From the NCBI RefSeq assembly GCF_048537545.1, contig NZ_CP183218.1: a DNA stretch of 64,000 nucleotides, one strand, 5' to 3'. This DNA comes from Chania fonticola_B. GTDB lineage: Bacteria > Pseudomonadota > Gammaproteobacteria > Enterobacterales > Enterobacteriaceae. Position 1 is the first letter of the stretch; each line of letters begins with the position of its first letter. Position numbers and translations under genes: made by a program. The notes beneath the pieces were generated by a model. The model ran no database searches. It was not told where the DNA came from and saw only the letters and a list, made by a program, of their open reading frames with translations. Positions 16,483-25,495 of this stretch are shown piece by piece.

Positions 16483-17112
16483 GTGATGAATAATTACCGA
16501 GTAATGATCGTGGACGATCACCCATTGATGCGCCGTGGTATCAAACAGTTACTGGGGCTAGATCCTACTTTCACCGTGGTGGCAGAAGCCAGCGGCGGTG
16601 CTGAGGCGATCGCCCTGGCCGTGCAGTTCACGCCAGACGTGATCCTGCTCGATCTGAACATGAAGGGTCTTTCCGGGCTGGATACGCTGAAAGCACTGCG
16701 CGATGAAGGGGTAGATGCACGCATTATCGTGCTGACCGTTTCCGACTCCCGCAGCGACGTCTATGCGCTGATCGATGCGGGCGCCGATGGCTACCTGCTG
16801 AAAGACAGCGAGCCAGAACAGTTGCTGGAGCATATTCGCCAGGCTGCCGAGGGCCAGAACGTGATTAGCGATGCGGTAGCGGACTATCTTTCGTCACGCA
16901 GCGAGCAACACGATCCCTTTGCCGCTCTCACCGAGCGTGAACTGGATGTGTTGCAGGAAGTGGCGCGTGGCATGTCAAACAAGCAGGTCGCGGCGCAGTT
17001 GCATATTTCTGAAGAGACGGTGAAAGTGCACATCCGCAATATGCTGCGCAAGCTCAACGTGCGCTCACGCGTGGCAGCGACCGTGATGTATCTGGAAGCG
17101 AAAAGCCAGTAA
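16483..17112 (+). CDS. narP: nitrate/nitrite response regulator NarP
   Basis: A 209-residue NarL-family regulator. The receiver domain has the acidic pair D11-D12, the phosphoacceptor D57 (ILLDLNMKG) and the conserved Lys in YLLKDSEP. The C-terminal LuxR-type helix-turn-helix is LTERELDVLQEVARGMSNKQ followed by EETVKVHIRNMLRKLNV. I prefer NarP over NarL from MRRGIKQLLGLDPTF and because it pairs with narQ and nap. In E. coli narQ and narP are far apart; here they sit together. A GC-rich hairpin follows. Confidence 0.93.
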   Translation: MMNNYRVMIVDDHPLMRRGIKQLLGLDPTFTVVAEASGGAEAIALAVQFTPDVILLDLNMKGLSGLDTLKALRDEGVDARIIVLTVSDSRSDVYALIDAGADGYLLKDSEPEQLLEHIRQAAEGQNVISDAVADYLSSRSEQHDPFAALTERELDVLQEVARGMSNKQVAAQLHISEETVKVHIRNMLRKLNVRSRVAATVMYLEAKSQ

Positions 17113-17115
17113 TGC

Positions 17116-17135
17116 TTCCCCGGCACGCCGGGGAA
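17116..17135. terminator. hairpin between convergent narP and the winged-helix gene
   Basis: TTCCCCGG (17116-17123) pairs with CCGGGGAA (17128-17135) around a CACG loop. There is no clear T-run, so it may be a weak or bidirectional terminator between the narP stop (17112) and the convergent gene ending at 17139. Confidence 0.5.
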
Positions 17136-17138
17136 CAT

Positions 17139-17417
17139 TCAACCAATGGCCGCCAGCAGCATCTCATGATGCTGATTAACCCAGCTTTGGCTTAACGGGC
17201 CCCAGTTTACCAACTGGTAATAGCCATCATTATTACGCTTCCCCTGCTGCACAAACTGCAACTCCAGGCCCAGGCCTGGCAAAGCTTTGAGTACATCCTG
17301 CAACGTACGGCGCGGCCAACCGGTCAGTTCCATCAGGCGCGGAACGTTAGGGCGTTCATTGCTGCTGATCAGCCAACACAGATAAAGACGACGAGCAAAT
17401 ACCGGGTTAATTTCCAT
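17139..17417 (-). CDS. small winged-helix DNA-binding protein
   Basis: A 92-residue protein. NVPRLMELTGWPRRTLQDVLKALPGL reads as a helix-turn-helix with a recognition helix around RRTLQDVLKAL, followed by a short wing (FVQQGKRNNDGYYQLVNWG). It recalls the short HTH_43 winged-helix family of gamma-proteobacteria, from memory. It has no sensor domain. It is a single gene between narP and acrD; a role in regulating either neighbour is possible but not shown by sequence. Confidence 0.72.
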   Translation of the reverse strand: MEINPVFARRLYLCWLISSNERPNVPRLMELTGWPRRTLQDVLKALPGLGLELQFVQQGKRNNDGYYQLVNWGPLSQSWVNQHHEMLLAAIG

Positions 17418-17704
17418 GCTTAACTCCTGCTGAGGAAAACATCCTGATTATTTCACCGTAACGCAATAAAATCGCCATAATGGCGCGTTTCGTGGCGATG
17501 CAATGTGTAACTGTAGATTTCTACTACTGTTATTTACATTATCTCCTTTTTTTCTCCACGCTTTATCTGCGCTCGACGAGTAAAGTGCAGTAGCACCTTT
17601 GGGTACAATCAAATCCTGCGACAGCCCGGCCACCAGTCAGTGCCAGGCGTAAGCATAACTGATGCAGTCAAAAATAGAATAAGTCACAACGAGGTTCATG
17701 CCGC

Positions 17705-20700
17705 ATGGCCAATTTTTTTATTGATCGCCCGATTTTTGCCTGGGTTCTGGCAATTATTCTTTGCCTGACGGGGACGTTGGCGATTTTTTCTCTGCCTGTC
17801 GAACAATATCCGAACCTCGCTCCGCCAAACGTGCGTATCAGCGCCTCCTATCCAGGCGCATCGGCACAGACGCTGGAAAATACCGTTACCCAGATTATCG
17901 AACAGAACATGACCGGCCTCGACAACATGATGTATATGTCGTCCCAGAGCACCAATACCGGCCAGGCCTCGGTTACGCTGACCTTTGATGCCGGCACCGA
18001 TCCCAACGAGGCAATGCAACAAGTACAAAACAAGCTGCAAGCCGCCATCAAGCGGTTGCCACAGGCGGTACAGCAACAAGGCGTAACGGTGTCAAAATCG
18101 GGTGATACCACGCTGATGATGGTGGCCTTTGTCTCCAACGATGGCAGCATGGATAAGCAGGACATCGCGGACTACATCGTCTCCAATCTGCAAGACCCCC
18201 TCAGCCGCATTAACGGCGTGGGCAGCATGGACGTTTACGGTTCACAATACGCCATGCGTATCTGGCTGGATCCGAACAAGCTCACCAGCTATCAGCTGAC
18301 CACTCAGGATGTAGTCAGCGCCATCAGTTCGCAGAACACTCAGGTCGCGGTGGGCCAGTTGGGCGGATCCCCTTCCGTGGATCAGCAGGCGCTAAACGCC
18401 ACCATCAACGCTCAATCCCAGTTGCAAACGCCGGAGCAGTTCCGCCAGATCACGCTGCGCGTCAATCGGGACGGTTCGCTGGTCACCCTGGGTGACGTTG
18501 CCACGGTGGAATTGGGCGGGGAAAACTATAACTACCTCAGCCGTTACAACGGATTGCAGGCCGCCGGGATGAACATCAAGCTGGCTTCCGGTGCCAACGA
18601 ATTGCAAACCGACCAGTTGGTGAAAGCCAAGATCGCCGAGCTTTCACACTATTTCCCCCACGGGCTGGAAGCCAAGATCGCCTATGAGACGACGCCGTTC
18701 GTGCAGGCGTCGATCCATGATGTGGTAAAAACCCTGCTGGAAGCCATTTTGCTGGTGTTTTTAGTCATGTACCTGTTCTTGCAGAACTTCCGCGCCACGC
18801 TAATTCCCACTATCGCCGTTCCGGTGGTGCTGTTGGGCACCTTTGCCATCCTTTCGGCCTTCGGCTACAGCATCAACACCCTGACGATGTTTGCCATGGT
18901 GCTGGCGATCGGCCTATTGGTGGATGACGCCATCGTGGTGGTGGAAAACGTGGAACGCGTGATGAGCGAGGAAGGTCTCTCCCCCAGGGACGCCACCCGT
19001 AAATCCATGGGGCAGATCCAGGGCGCGCTGGTGGGGATTGCCATGGTGCTTTCGGCGGTATTTATTCCTATGGCCTTCTTCGGCGGCACCACCGGCGCCA
19101 TTTATCGCCAGTTCTCGATCACTATCGTTTCCGCAATGGTGCTTTCGGTGCTGGTCGCCATGATCCTCACCCCAGCGCTGTGCGCCACTATTCTCCAGCC
19201 GATCGCCAAAGGCCATCATCACGGCAAGCGCGGTTTCTTCGGCTGGTTTAACCGCATGTTCAACCGCAATACCGAACGCTATGAACGTGGGGTAGCGCGC
19301 GTGCTGCACCACAGTGCCCGCTACATGGTGATCTACCTGTTGCTGTTGGCCGGTATGGCGGTGCTGTTTATCAAATTGCCGACCTCGTTCCTGCCGCAGG
19401 AAGACCGTGGCGTGTTCACCGTGCAGGTGCAGTTGCCAGCAGGTTCCACCCTGCAACAAACCACCAAGGTGGTGGAAAAGGTCGAGCACTACTTCCTGAC
19501 CGAAGAGAAAGCCGACGTGCTGTCAGTGTTCTCCACCATCGGTGCCGGGCCAGGCGGCAACGGCCAGAACGTCGCACGCCTGTTCTTGCGCCTGAAGGAC
19601 TGGGATCTACGCAGTTCGGGAGCCAATAGTTCGTTCGATATCATCGAGCGAGCTACCAAAGCCTTTAGCAATATCAACGAAGCGCGCGTTATTGCCAGCA
19701 GCCCGCCAGCAATCACCGGGCTGGGGAACTCTTCGGGCTTCGATATGCAGTTGGAAGACCACGCCGGGCTGGGGCACGTCAAGCTGATGGAGGCTCGCGA
19801 TCAATTACTGCAGTTGGCTGGGCAAAACCCGCAGCTATCGCGCGTGCGCCATAATGGTCTTGATGACAGCCCGCAGTTGCAGATCGATATCGACCAACGC
19901 AAGGCGCAGGCGCTGGGCGTGTCGATCGACGATATCAACAGCACCTTGTCAACCGCCTGGGGCTCCACCTACGTCAACGACTTTTTAGACCGCGGGCGAG
20001 TGAAGAAAGTGTACGTCCAGGCCGGAGCGCCCTTCCGCATGCTGCCGGAGGACATCAACAAGTGGTACGTGCGTAACGACAGCGGTGGGATGGTGCCCTT
20101 CTCCGCCTTTGCTACCTCCCATTGGGAATATGGTTCACCGCGTCTGGAACGCTACAACGGTAACTCCACGGTAGAAATCGTGGGCGAGGCTGCCCCGGGC
20201 GTCAGTACCGGTACCGCGATGGATGAAATGGAAAAACTCGTCAGCCAGCTACCGACCGGTTTCGGTCTGGAATGGACCGCAATGTCCTACCAGGAACGCC
20301 TGTCCGGTTCCCAGGCACCGGCGCTGTATGCCATCTCGCTGTTAGTGGTATTCCTGTGTCTGGCGGCCCTGTATGAAAGCTGGTCGATCCCGTTCTCGGT
20401 CATGTTGGTGGTACCGCTGGGGGTGATCGGTGCCGTCACGGCCACCTGGCTGCGCGGGCTGGAAAACGATGTGTACTTCCAGGTGGGACTATTGACGATT
20501 ATCGGGCTGTCGGCCAAGAACGCCATTCTGATCGTGGAATTTGCCAACGAACTGAACAGTAAAGGCCAGGATTTGCTGGAGGCAACGCTGGAAGCCTCGC
20601 GCCTGCGTTTGCGCCCTATCCTGATGACCTCACTGGCGTTTATCTTCGGCGTTCTGCCAATGGCCATCAGTTCCGGTGCGGGTTCTGGCAGCCAGCATGC

Positions 20701-20833
20701 AGTAGGTACCGGAGTGATGGGCGGTATGATTTCAGCCACCGTTCTGGCAATTTTCTTTGTGCCGCTGTTCTTCGTATTGGTACGCCGCCGCTTCCCTGGT
20801 AAGGCGCTGCCTCACCATCACGATAGCCAATAG
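17705..20833 (+). CDS. acrD: RND efflux pump inner-membrane subunit AcrD
   Basis: A 1042-residue HAE1-type RND transporter with 12 TM segments and two large periplasmic loops. The proton-relay aspartates are in LVDDAIVVVENVERVM and the TM10 lysine in LSAKNAILIVEFANEL; the start MANFFIDRPIFAWVLAIILC is typical. AcrD exports aminoglycosides and other polar drugs, working with AcrA and TolC encoded elsewhere. I call acrD rather than acrB from synteny (narQ before, ypfM and yffB after). GAGG lies 10 bases before the ATG. The 287 bp upstream hold no regulator site I can name. A strong hairpin follows. Confidence 0.92.
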   Translation: MANFFIDRPIFAWVLAIILCLTGTLAIFSLPVEQYPNLAPPNVRISASYPGASAQTLENTVTQIIEQNMTGLDNMMYMSSQSTNTGQASVTLTFDAGTDPNEAMQQVQNKLQAAIKRLPQAVQQQGVTVSKSGDTTLMMVAFVSNDGSMDKQDIADYIVSNLQDPLSRINGVGSMDVYGSQYAMRIWLDPNKLTSYQLTTQDVVSAISSQNTQVAVGQLGGSPSVDQQALNATINAQSQLQTPEQFRQITLRVNRDGSLVTLGDVATVELGGENYNYLSRYNGLQAAGMNIKLASGANELQTDQLVKAKIAELSHYFPHGLEAKIAYETTPFVQASIHDVVKTLLEAILLVFLVMYLFLQNFRATLIPTIAVPVVLLGTFAILSAFGYSINTLTMFAMVLAIGLLVDDAIVVVENVERVMSEEGLSPRDATRKSMGQIQGALVGIAMVLSAVFIPMAFFGGTTGAIYRQFSITIVSAMVLSVLVAMILTPALCATILQPIAKGHHHGKRGFFGWFNRMFNRNTERYERGVARVLHHSARYMVIYLLLLAGMAVLFIKLPTSFLPQEDRGVFTVQVQLPAGSTLQQTTKVVEKVEHYFLTEEKADVLSVFSTIGAGPGGNGQNVARLFLRLKDWDLRSSGANSSFDIIERATKAFSNINEARVIASSPPAITGLGNSSGFDMQLEDHAGLGHVKLMEARDQLLQLAGQNPQLSRVRHNGLDDSPQLQIDIDQRKAQALGVSIDDINSTLSTAWGSTYVNDFLDRGRVKKVYVQAGAPFRMLPEDINKWYVRNDSGGMVPFSAFATSHWEYGSPRLERYNGNSTVEIVGEAAPGVSTGTAMDEMEKLVSQLPTGFGLEWTAMSYQERLSGSQAPALYAISLLVVFLCLAALYESWSIPFSVMLVVPLGVIGAVTATWLRGLENDVYFQVGLLTIIGLSAKNAILIVEFANELNSKGQDLLEATLEASRLRLRPILMTSLAFIFGVLPMAISSGAGSGSQHAVGTGVMGGMISATVLAIFFVPLFFVLVRRRFPGKALPHHHDSQ

Positions 20834-20844
20834 CAGGCGTAAAA

Positions 20845-20874
20845 AAAGCAGCTTCGGGAAACCGAGGCTGCTTT
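20845..20874. terminator. strong terminator after acrD
   Basis: A 13-bp stem, AAAGCAGCTTCGG (20845-20857) with CCGAGGCTGCTTT (20862-20874), has a GAAA tetraloop. An A-run at 20841-20847 supplies a U-tract for the opposite strand, so it may also end ypfM transcripts. Confidence 0.85.
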
Positions 20875-20959
20875 GCTAAAGACTTAATATTGTTACCCTA
20901 GGTGCTTTAAATAAAAACAAACCCAATAGCCTTATTCAAGCTTTAAACCCTATATGGTG

Positions 20960-21019
20960 TTAGTTACCCAACATCTCATCAATAAAGTCTTTCCAATTTG
21001 TTAACTCTCGATCAACCAT
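20960..21019 (-). CDS. ypfM: 19-residue small protein YpfM
   Basis: The minus strand encodes MVDRELTNWKDFIDEMLGN. It aligns without gaps to E. coli YpfM (MIERELGNWKDFIEVMLRK), sharing the core REL-NWKDFI--ML, and it sits in the same place, after acrD. The ATG is at 21019-21017 and TAA at 20962-20960. GGAGG is 12 bases upstream, a little far. It is an amphipathic helix-like peptide of unknown function. The gap to the next gene upstream (21020-21266) shows no other coding signal. Confidence 0.88.
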   Translation of the reverse strand: MVDRELTNWKDFIDEMLGN

Positions 21020-21266
21020 GATACTTCATAACCTCCAGTTATTGGACGCAGGGATTCTACGCCTGTTTTTTGACCAAGTGAAGCCTTTTGGGAACGATGC
21101 CAGTTAAGAAAATCCAGGAGCGGAGCATATTTTCAGATTAATCAAAAACCTACCCGGATGTTACTTTTTTAACGAAACCCGCCGAATAATTTGGATGATC
21201 CGCGGTCTGCCTTAGCCAAAACAATTGTGTGGCTGATTATTGTTGTAAAATAATCATGACGCGTCG

Positions 21267-22658
21267 CTATCCCTCTTTTTCCGGCTGCCTGCGCTTGAGA
21301 ATACGCTGATACCATGGCTGAGGCACGGGGTGAACAATATGTCGCAGCGCTCGGGCGTAATCCATCACCAGCCCCGGCGTCCAGGCCATTGAGAGTGCCC
21401 GTCTGCGTACCTGCGCGGCAATCCACAGTTCCGGCATGGTCAAAATACGTAAGGTACCCAGCCAGCTTTTACTCTGTTTGGCAAGCACGCCATCCAGTGA
21501 GGCTTCCAAGGCATAGGCAACACTACTGGAGCAGTTACGCGACGTCAGGTTGTAGACTTTTGTCTGCTGATAGCCGCTCCAAAAACGTAGCAGTGCCGAG
21601 CTGTTATAACGGTGAAACTGGATCTGCCGATTCGAATCGCACCAGTTGGTCGCCTCGGTAACATAGTCCGGCTGGAAGGTGCCGGGCACGTCATTTTCTC
21701 GCGTCGCCTTCAACACATTGAGAAACTCTGAAGGAGAACGATCGATATCTGCCGCTGGATACAGACTGATGTAGATGCTCGGTACCAGTTCCAATGCAGC
21801 ATGCCCGGTAGAGATAACCCCTTGAGCATCTACTGCCGCGATATAGCGATTAATGACTGGCCGGGGGATTGGGGCCGCACTCGCCGTTCCTTCCGGAGTC
21901 CAGATATGGACGGTTAAAGGCTGTTTAAAATCAATGCTGGGGGCAACCACCTCGGCTGGCCGAGCCGCCGATTTCTTTCCAAAGGCATATAACATCTCGG
22001 TGGGTGCCAACAATTCAAACACCGAGGTGCCTTCCCTTAACAGGTTGGCCCGCCTGGCTAATTTCAGGATATTGATGCCACTGAAAACCATCAATGTGCC
22101 CAGGAAAAACGATATGGTGGCCTTATAGTGCGCCGGATAAGGGCTAAATAAGAGCATGGCGAACAGTATTTGAGCAATGCCGCTGACCAGCGCATTCCTC
22201 CAACGTGGAAACCGGACGATCCAGGCAGAAGCGACCATAAACAAGCCGATAACGAAATAGGAGAAACCAAATAGGATTGCCAGGAGCAGATTACTGTAGG
22301 GTTTGTTCGCCAGAATCAACAGTGCGACAACACAAAAGATCCCCCCCTTGAAGTAGAGCACGGCTTTCTGCGCCCCAACCCCGCTGGAGGCAATACTCAA
22401 CGTGACCAGGCTCTCCAGAAGCATCAGGGCACCAAAAACCTGTAAGGGAAAATAGAGCACACCATCAAGGCCATCGATAAAGATACCGATCCCCATAAGC
22501 CCCCAGATAATCCCGATTACCCCCAAAAATTTGGCTTTGGAGCGCACAAAATCAACGCCGAATAATAACAAGGCAATCTGGATCACTGCTGCAACTCTCC
22601 ACAATACGCAAATAATAGGTTCATTTAACTGTCCTGGTGATAGTGGCTTGCTTGCCAA
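21267..22658 (-). CDS. HdeD-like membrane domain fused to a putative permuted papain-fold domain
   Basis: A protein of about 463 residues. Residues about 18-205 form six or seven hydrophobic segments in short repeats, resembling HdeD/DUF308 acid-resistance membrane proteins. Residues about 270-400 are soluble and carry a histidine in ISTGHAALEL (about H286) and a cysteine in LTSRNCSSSVAYALE (about C376). That His-then-Cys order with a helix after the Cys is what circularly permuted NlpC/P60-like (YiiX/LRAT-type) enzymes show; this is inference. The start is uncertain: the longest frame begins with TTG at 22658, overlapping the upstream gene by 34 bp, and no good ribosome site is visible. Probably an operon with the MASE1 gene. 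Confidence 0.7.
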   Translation of the reverse strand: MASKPLSPGQLNEPIICVLWRVAAVIQIALLLFGVDFVRSKAKFLGVIGIIWGLMGIGIFIDGLDGVLYFPLQVFGALMLLESLVTLSIASSGVGAQKAVLYFKGGIFCVVALLILANKPYSNLLLAILFGFSYFVIGLFMVASAWIVRFPRWRNALVSGIAQILFAMLLFSPYPAHYKATISFFLGTLMVFSGINILKLARRANLLREGTSVFELLAPTEMLYAFGKKSAARPAEVVAPSIDFKQPLTVHIWTPEGTASAAPIPRPVINRYIAAVDAQGVISTGHAALELVPSIYISLYPAADIDRSPSEFLNVLKATRENDVPGTFQPDYVTEATNWCDSNRQIQFHRYNSSALLRFWSGYQQTKVYNLTSRNCSSSVAYALEASLDGVLAKQSKSWLGTLRILTMPELWIAAQVRRRALSMAWTPGLVMDYARALRHIVHPVPQPWYQRILKRRQPEKEG

Positions 22659-23890
22659 TTGCCGACAATAATGCTCTGTTCTTCCTCATCCAGCAGAACA
22701 CAGCTGTTATCCACCAACGTCAACCACTCTCCCTGTGGCATCTGGAAACGGAATATCAACGGGGCACGGGGTTGAGGACTATCATTGAGGAGCCAATGGT
22801 CACGCAGTTTGCCTTGATCATGCGGGTGAACCCATTGCATCACGTCATCTACGGTGTCTAGCTTGCTGGGAACCTTCTGCTCATACAAACTGCCGAGCTC
22901 ATCCTCCCAGTGCAAAACCCCGGTCCGCGGATTGAGGCTATAAATCACCCCCTTGCCGGTTATCCGGCCAGTGTCTGGGTTAAAACTGTTGGTAGAGTGC
23001 TTCAACACCCTGATAAACACGATCAACAACGCCGTCGCGGAAAGGTAGCTCAAGGCTAATAACAGAGACTCATTGAGATGTAACCCCTTGATAAAAAATG
23101 GTCCATGCTGATTATCGGTATAATAAATCACTCCCAACCCAAGAGTGAGAAGCGCTAGAGATCCCCCACGATTCCCCCAGGCCACAGACAGCATAATAGC
23201 CAGAATAATGGGGAGGCATGCCAAGGCAAAGTAGAGCGCAGCGGCGTTGTGTTGCAGCCAGAGAAGTGGGTAGCCGAAGATAAACCAGATCGAAGCACAC
23301 AGCAGCAGCCAAAGTGCCCCTCCCAGAAGGCCCATTTGCAGATTGCAACTGGCGGCAACCAAACGCCGATTGACAACCCCCATGATAACGGCTGTGGCAA
23401 AGATAATACCGGTAACATCAGCGATAAAATTCTGCCAGAACAAGCTGAACAAAGGCTGCTGGTGGATTAGTGCATAACCTCCACCGATAATTAGCGCATC
23501 CAGACCGCTGAAGACCACGGTTGCGGTGATACAAATTAAGATTGTATGGAGATCGTCATTAAGCCGTGCAAAGCGGCGAACGGCCCAGGCGATCGCGACG
23601 TTGGCTGGCATGGATAGCAGGGTATAGATCAGCGATATCAGTGGATTACTCTGCCAGCTTTCCGTCAACAACAAGTCCGCCAACGTCAAGATGACGAACA
23701 GGGATAAATAACTGCGCCAGCGAGTCAAAAGAAAGGCGGCAACCGCAACACCGGAGGGAAACCACACGATAGCGATCGGCGAATCGGGATCGTCAAATTT
23801 TAATGAGATCAATCCGGCGAGGTAATAGATGATCCCCCATAGCAGCAGGGTGACAAGTTGTCGAACATATGATGGAACGTGGGGTGTCAT
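22625..23890 (-). CDS. MASE1 membrane sensor with C-terminal PAS-like domain, no output domain
   Basis: A 421-residue protein. Residues about 1-300 form 8-9 hydrophobic segments with the MASE1 look: YYLAGLISLKF, IAIVWFPSGVAVAAFLLTRW and WQNFIADVTGIIFATAVIMG. Residues about 325-415 resemble a PAS_3 fold: VLHWEDELGSLY, VMQWVHPHDQGKLRDHWL and a final strand SIIVGNWQASHYHQ. MASE1 is normally joined to GGDEF, EAL or kinase domains; here nothing follows the PAS. The next gene overlaps or abuts it and could be its partner. The ATG at 23890 is followed by a typical N-terminus. About 220 bp of AT-rich DNA separates it from the divergent TPR gene. Confidence 0.78.
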   Translation of the reverse strand: MTPHVPSYVRQLVTLLLWGIIYYLAGLISLKFDDPDSPIAIVWFPSGVAVAAFLLTRWRSYLSLFVILTLADLLLTESWQSNPLISLIYTLLSMPANVAIAWAVRRFARLNDDLHTILICITATVVFSGLDALIIGGGYALIHQQPLFSLFWQNFIADVTGIIFATAVIMGVVNRRLVAASCNLQMGLLGGALWLLLCASIWFIFGYPLLWLQHNAAALYFALACLPIILAIMLSVAWGNRGGSLALLTLGLGVIYYTDNQHGPFFIKGLHLNESLLLALSYLSATALLIVFIRVLKHSTNSFNPDTGRITGKGVIYSLNPRTGVLHWEDELGSLYEQKVPSKLDTVDDVMQWVHPHDQGKLRDHWLLNDSPQPRAPLIFRFQMPQGEWLTLVDNSCVLLDEEEQSIIVGNWQASHYHQDS

Positions 23891-24111
23891 TTTTTACTCA
23901 CTGGTATGCACGCAGGCATTTTGGTGAAAAATATCACGGGTTGCCGTCAAGAAAAGCCTGATTAACTATAGGATATTCTACATCAGCATGATGTGAACCT
24001 ACTATTTCAAACTTATCAGAGATCTATCCAGGCATATATTTCTTTGCGGATGAATAGTGAAGGAGTAACGTTGCTACAGGAGTTAGCGAAACACCGTTGA
24101 AAGGGAAAATC

Positions 24112-24591
24112 ATGTCTTCGAGTATCACCATCGAGCAGTTGAAACAACAAGGTCGCTATCCGGAAGCCACCGAGCTGGCCCAACAGATGCTGCAACAGGC
24201 ACCGTTGGATGGCTCGCTACATTACCAGCTGGCGTGCCTTTACGATGTGCAGGGCTTTGAACAGCAGGCGATCCCCTGCTATCTCGCCGCCTTGCAGCAC
24301 GACTTGCCTGCACAGTTACGCCAGGAAGCCTGGCTGGGCCTGGGTAGCATCTATCGCGCATTGGGGGAATACCAGAAATCGCTAGCCGCTTTCGACGACG
24401 GGCTAAACGAGTTCCCGCAGGCCAAGGAGATCACGCTGTTCCGCGCCATGACGCTCTACAATCTGGGGGAAACCAAACAGGCGGTATCGGACCTGCTGAT
24501 CCTGTTGGCAGAGACCTCGTCACATACAGAGATCAGCAGCTACCAGCGTGCTATCCAGCAATATGCTGCGGATTTGGATCGTATTGGTTAA
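24112..24591 (+). CDS. tetratricopeptide-repeat protein
   Basis: A 159-residue protein made of about four TPR-like helix pairs: GRYPEATELAQQMLQQAPLD, SLHYQLACLYDVQGFEQQAI, EAWLGLGSIYRALGEYQKSL and ITLFRAMTLYNLGETKQAV. It has no signal peptide, so it is probably a cytoplasmic scaffold. The ATG at 24112 is picked because AAGGGA lies about 6 bases upstream. A GNAT acetyltransferase begins 7 bp after its stop, suggesting one operon; the substrate of neither is known to me. Confidence 0.85.
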   Translation: MSSSITIEQLKQQGRYPEATELAQQMLQQAPLDGSLHYQLACLYDVQGFEQQAIPCYLAALQHDLPAQLRQEAWLGLGSIYRALGEYQKSLAAFDDGLNEFPQAKEITLFRAMTLYNLGETKQAVSDLLILLAETSSHTEISSYQRAIQQYAADLDRIG

Positions 24592-24598
24592 GGGGAGA

Positions 24599-25033
24599 AT
24601 GATGGAGCTCATCACCGATCTGCGTAACTGTAATATCGACTGGCAACAGTTGGGCGAATTGCTGGCCGCTGCCGGACTGGGCGAGCGTGATCCACAGGTC
24701 TTACAGAAGGTATACCAAAATAGCCAATTCTGCTATTGGGGCTTTATTGAGGGGGAGTTGATGGCCACCGCCCATGCCATCAGTGACATGACCTCGGTAG
24801 CTTATCTGGCCGATGTCGCCATCCATCCGCGCTTCCAGGGGCAAGGTTATGGTCAGCAGTTGATGGATCGCGTCATGCATGATCTGGCCCCATTAGGTAA
24901 AGTGTTTATTTACTCGGTGCCGGACAAATTGGCATTTTATAAGCGATATGGCTTCCACGATCTGACTACCGGCATGGTGTACGCCGATGGGAGCGCGCTG
25001 GAAAGGTTACAAAATAGCGGGTATGTGCGTTGA
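24599..25033 (+). CDS. GNAT-family N-acetyltransferase
   Basis: A protein of about 144 residues with the acetyl-CoA motif A as VAIHPRFQGQGYGQQLMDRV (R/Q-x-x-G-x-G/A pattern) and the C-terminal AFYKRYGFHDLTTGM typical of small GNATs. Two ATGs are possible (24599, 24602); AGGGGAG is better spaced for the second. It is translated just after the TPR gene. The substrate cannot be told; related small GNATs act on amines, antibiotics or protein N-termini. It is the last GC-rich gene before the AT-rich island. Confidence 0.85.
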   Translation: MMELITDLRNCNIDWQQLGELLAAAGLGERDPQVLQKVYQNSQFCYWGFIEGELMATAHAISDMTSVAYLADVAIHPRFQGQGYGQQLMDRVMHDLAPLGKVFIYSVPDKLAFYKRYGFHDLTTGMVYADGSALERLQNSGYVR

Positions 25034-25120
25034 ACATCAAACTGCTAAATAGCGATTCCTAATAAGCCTAGTGTATGGATAGCATGTGAGAGAAAAACCA
25101 TCAACCTACTTTCTTACAGC

Positions 25121-25495
25121 TTATATCCGTTTCAATGCCCAGCTCACATTGACGTTTAGCATTTTCTCCTTAATAAAAAACCACATCGATTTAATATAGA
25201 ACCTCATTGGTGTTATATAATATGATGGAATGATTAACATAAGGAACATGAGAATGATAATCCCTAAGGCTGGGACACCATTTTTAAGCGTGGTACCAAT
25301 CGTGAAGATTGTTAATATCACAGTTAAAGTAACGCTCGTTCTGAAGGTCCTTTTCCCCACATCCCTGACCGAATAGATAAAATCAAGGTTGAAAATTTTA
25401 GCATTGGCTTTTGCCTGCCTGATTTCATGCCGAGTGAAACCTGACTCCAGCAGCAATCTATTCGTCGTTTTAGTTTTTCCATTAATCGATTTCAT
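25121..25495 (-). CDS. two-TM small protein, possible orphan immunity protein
   Basis: A 124-residue basic protein, not recognised by family. An N-terminal soluble segment NRLLLESGFTRHEIRQAKA is followed by two hydrophobic segments (about residues 54-70 and 75-96) and a basic tail. The N-terminal pattern N-x-L-L-x-x-x-GFT-x-x-E resembles the 137-residue protein at 27173-27586 (NELILKNGFTYQELLKLKN), which has the same layout. The two flank the hcp-effector pair. I infer a related or spare immunity protein against a membrane-acting effector. The DNA is AT-rich compared with the preceding genes. Confidence 0.6.
   Translation of the reverse strand: MKSINGKTKTTNRLLLESGFTRHEIRQAKANAKIFNLDFIYSVRDVGKRTFRTSVTLTVILTIFTIGTTLKNGVPALGIIILMFLMLIIPSYYITPMRFYIKSMWFFIKEKMLNVNVSWALKRI

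Noticed and set aside
17448..17633. 61-codon minus-strand frame upstream of acrD
   Set aside because: Occupies the acrD upstream region; low-complexity composition and no start signal.
17705..20833. AcrB rather than AcrD
   Set aside because: Sequence alone is close for both, but placement after narQP and before ypfM-yffB, and absence of an adjacent acrA, favour AcrD.
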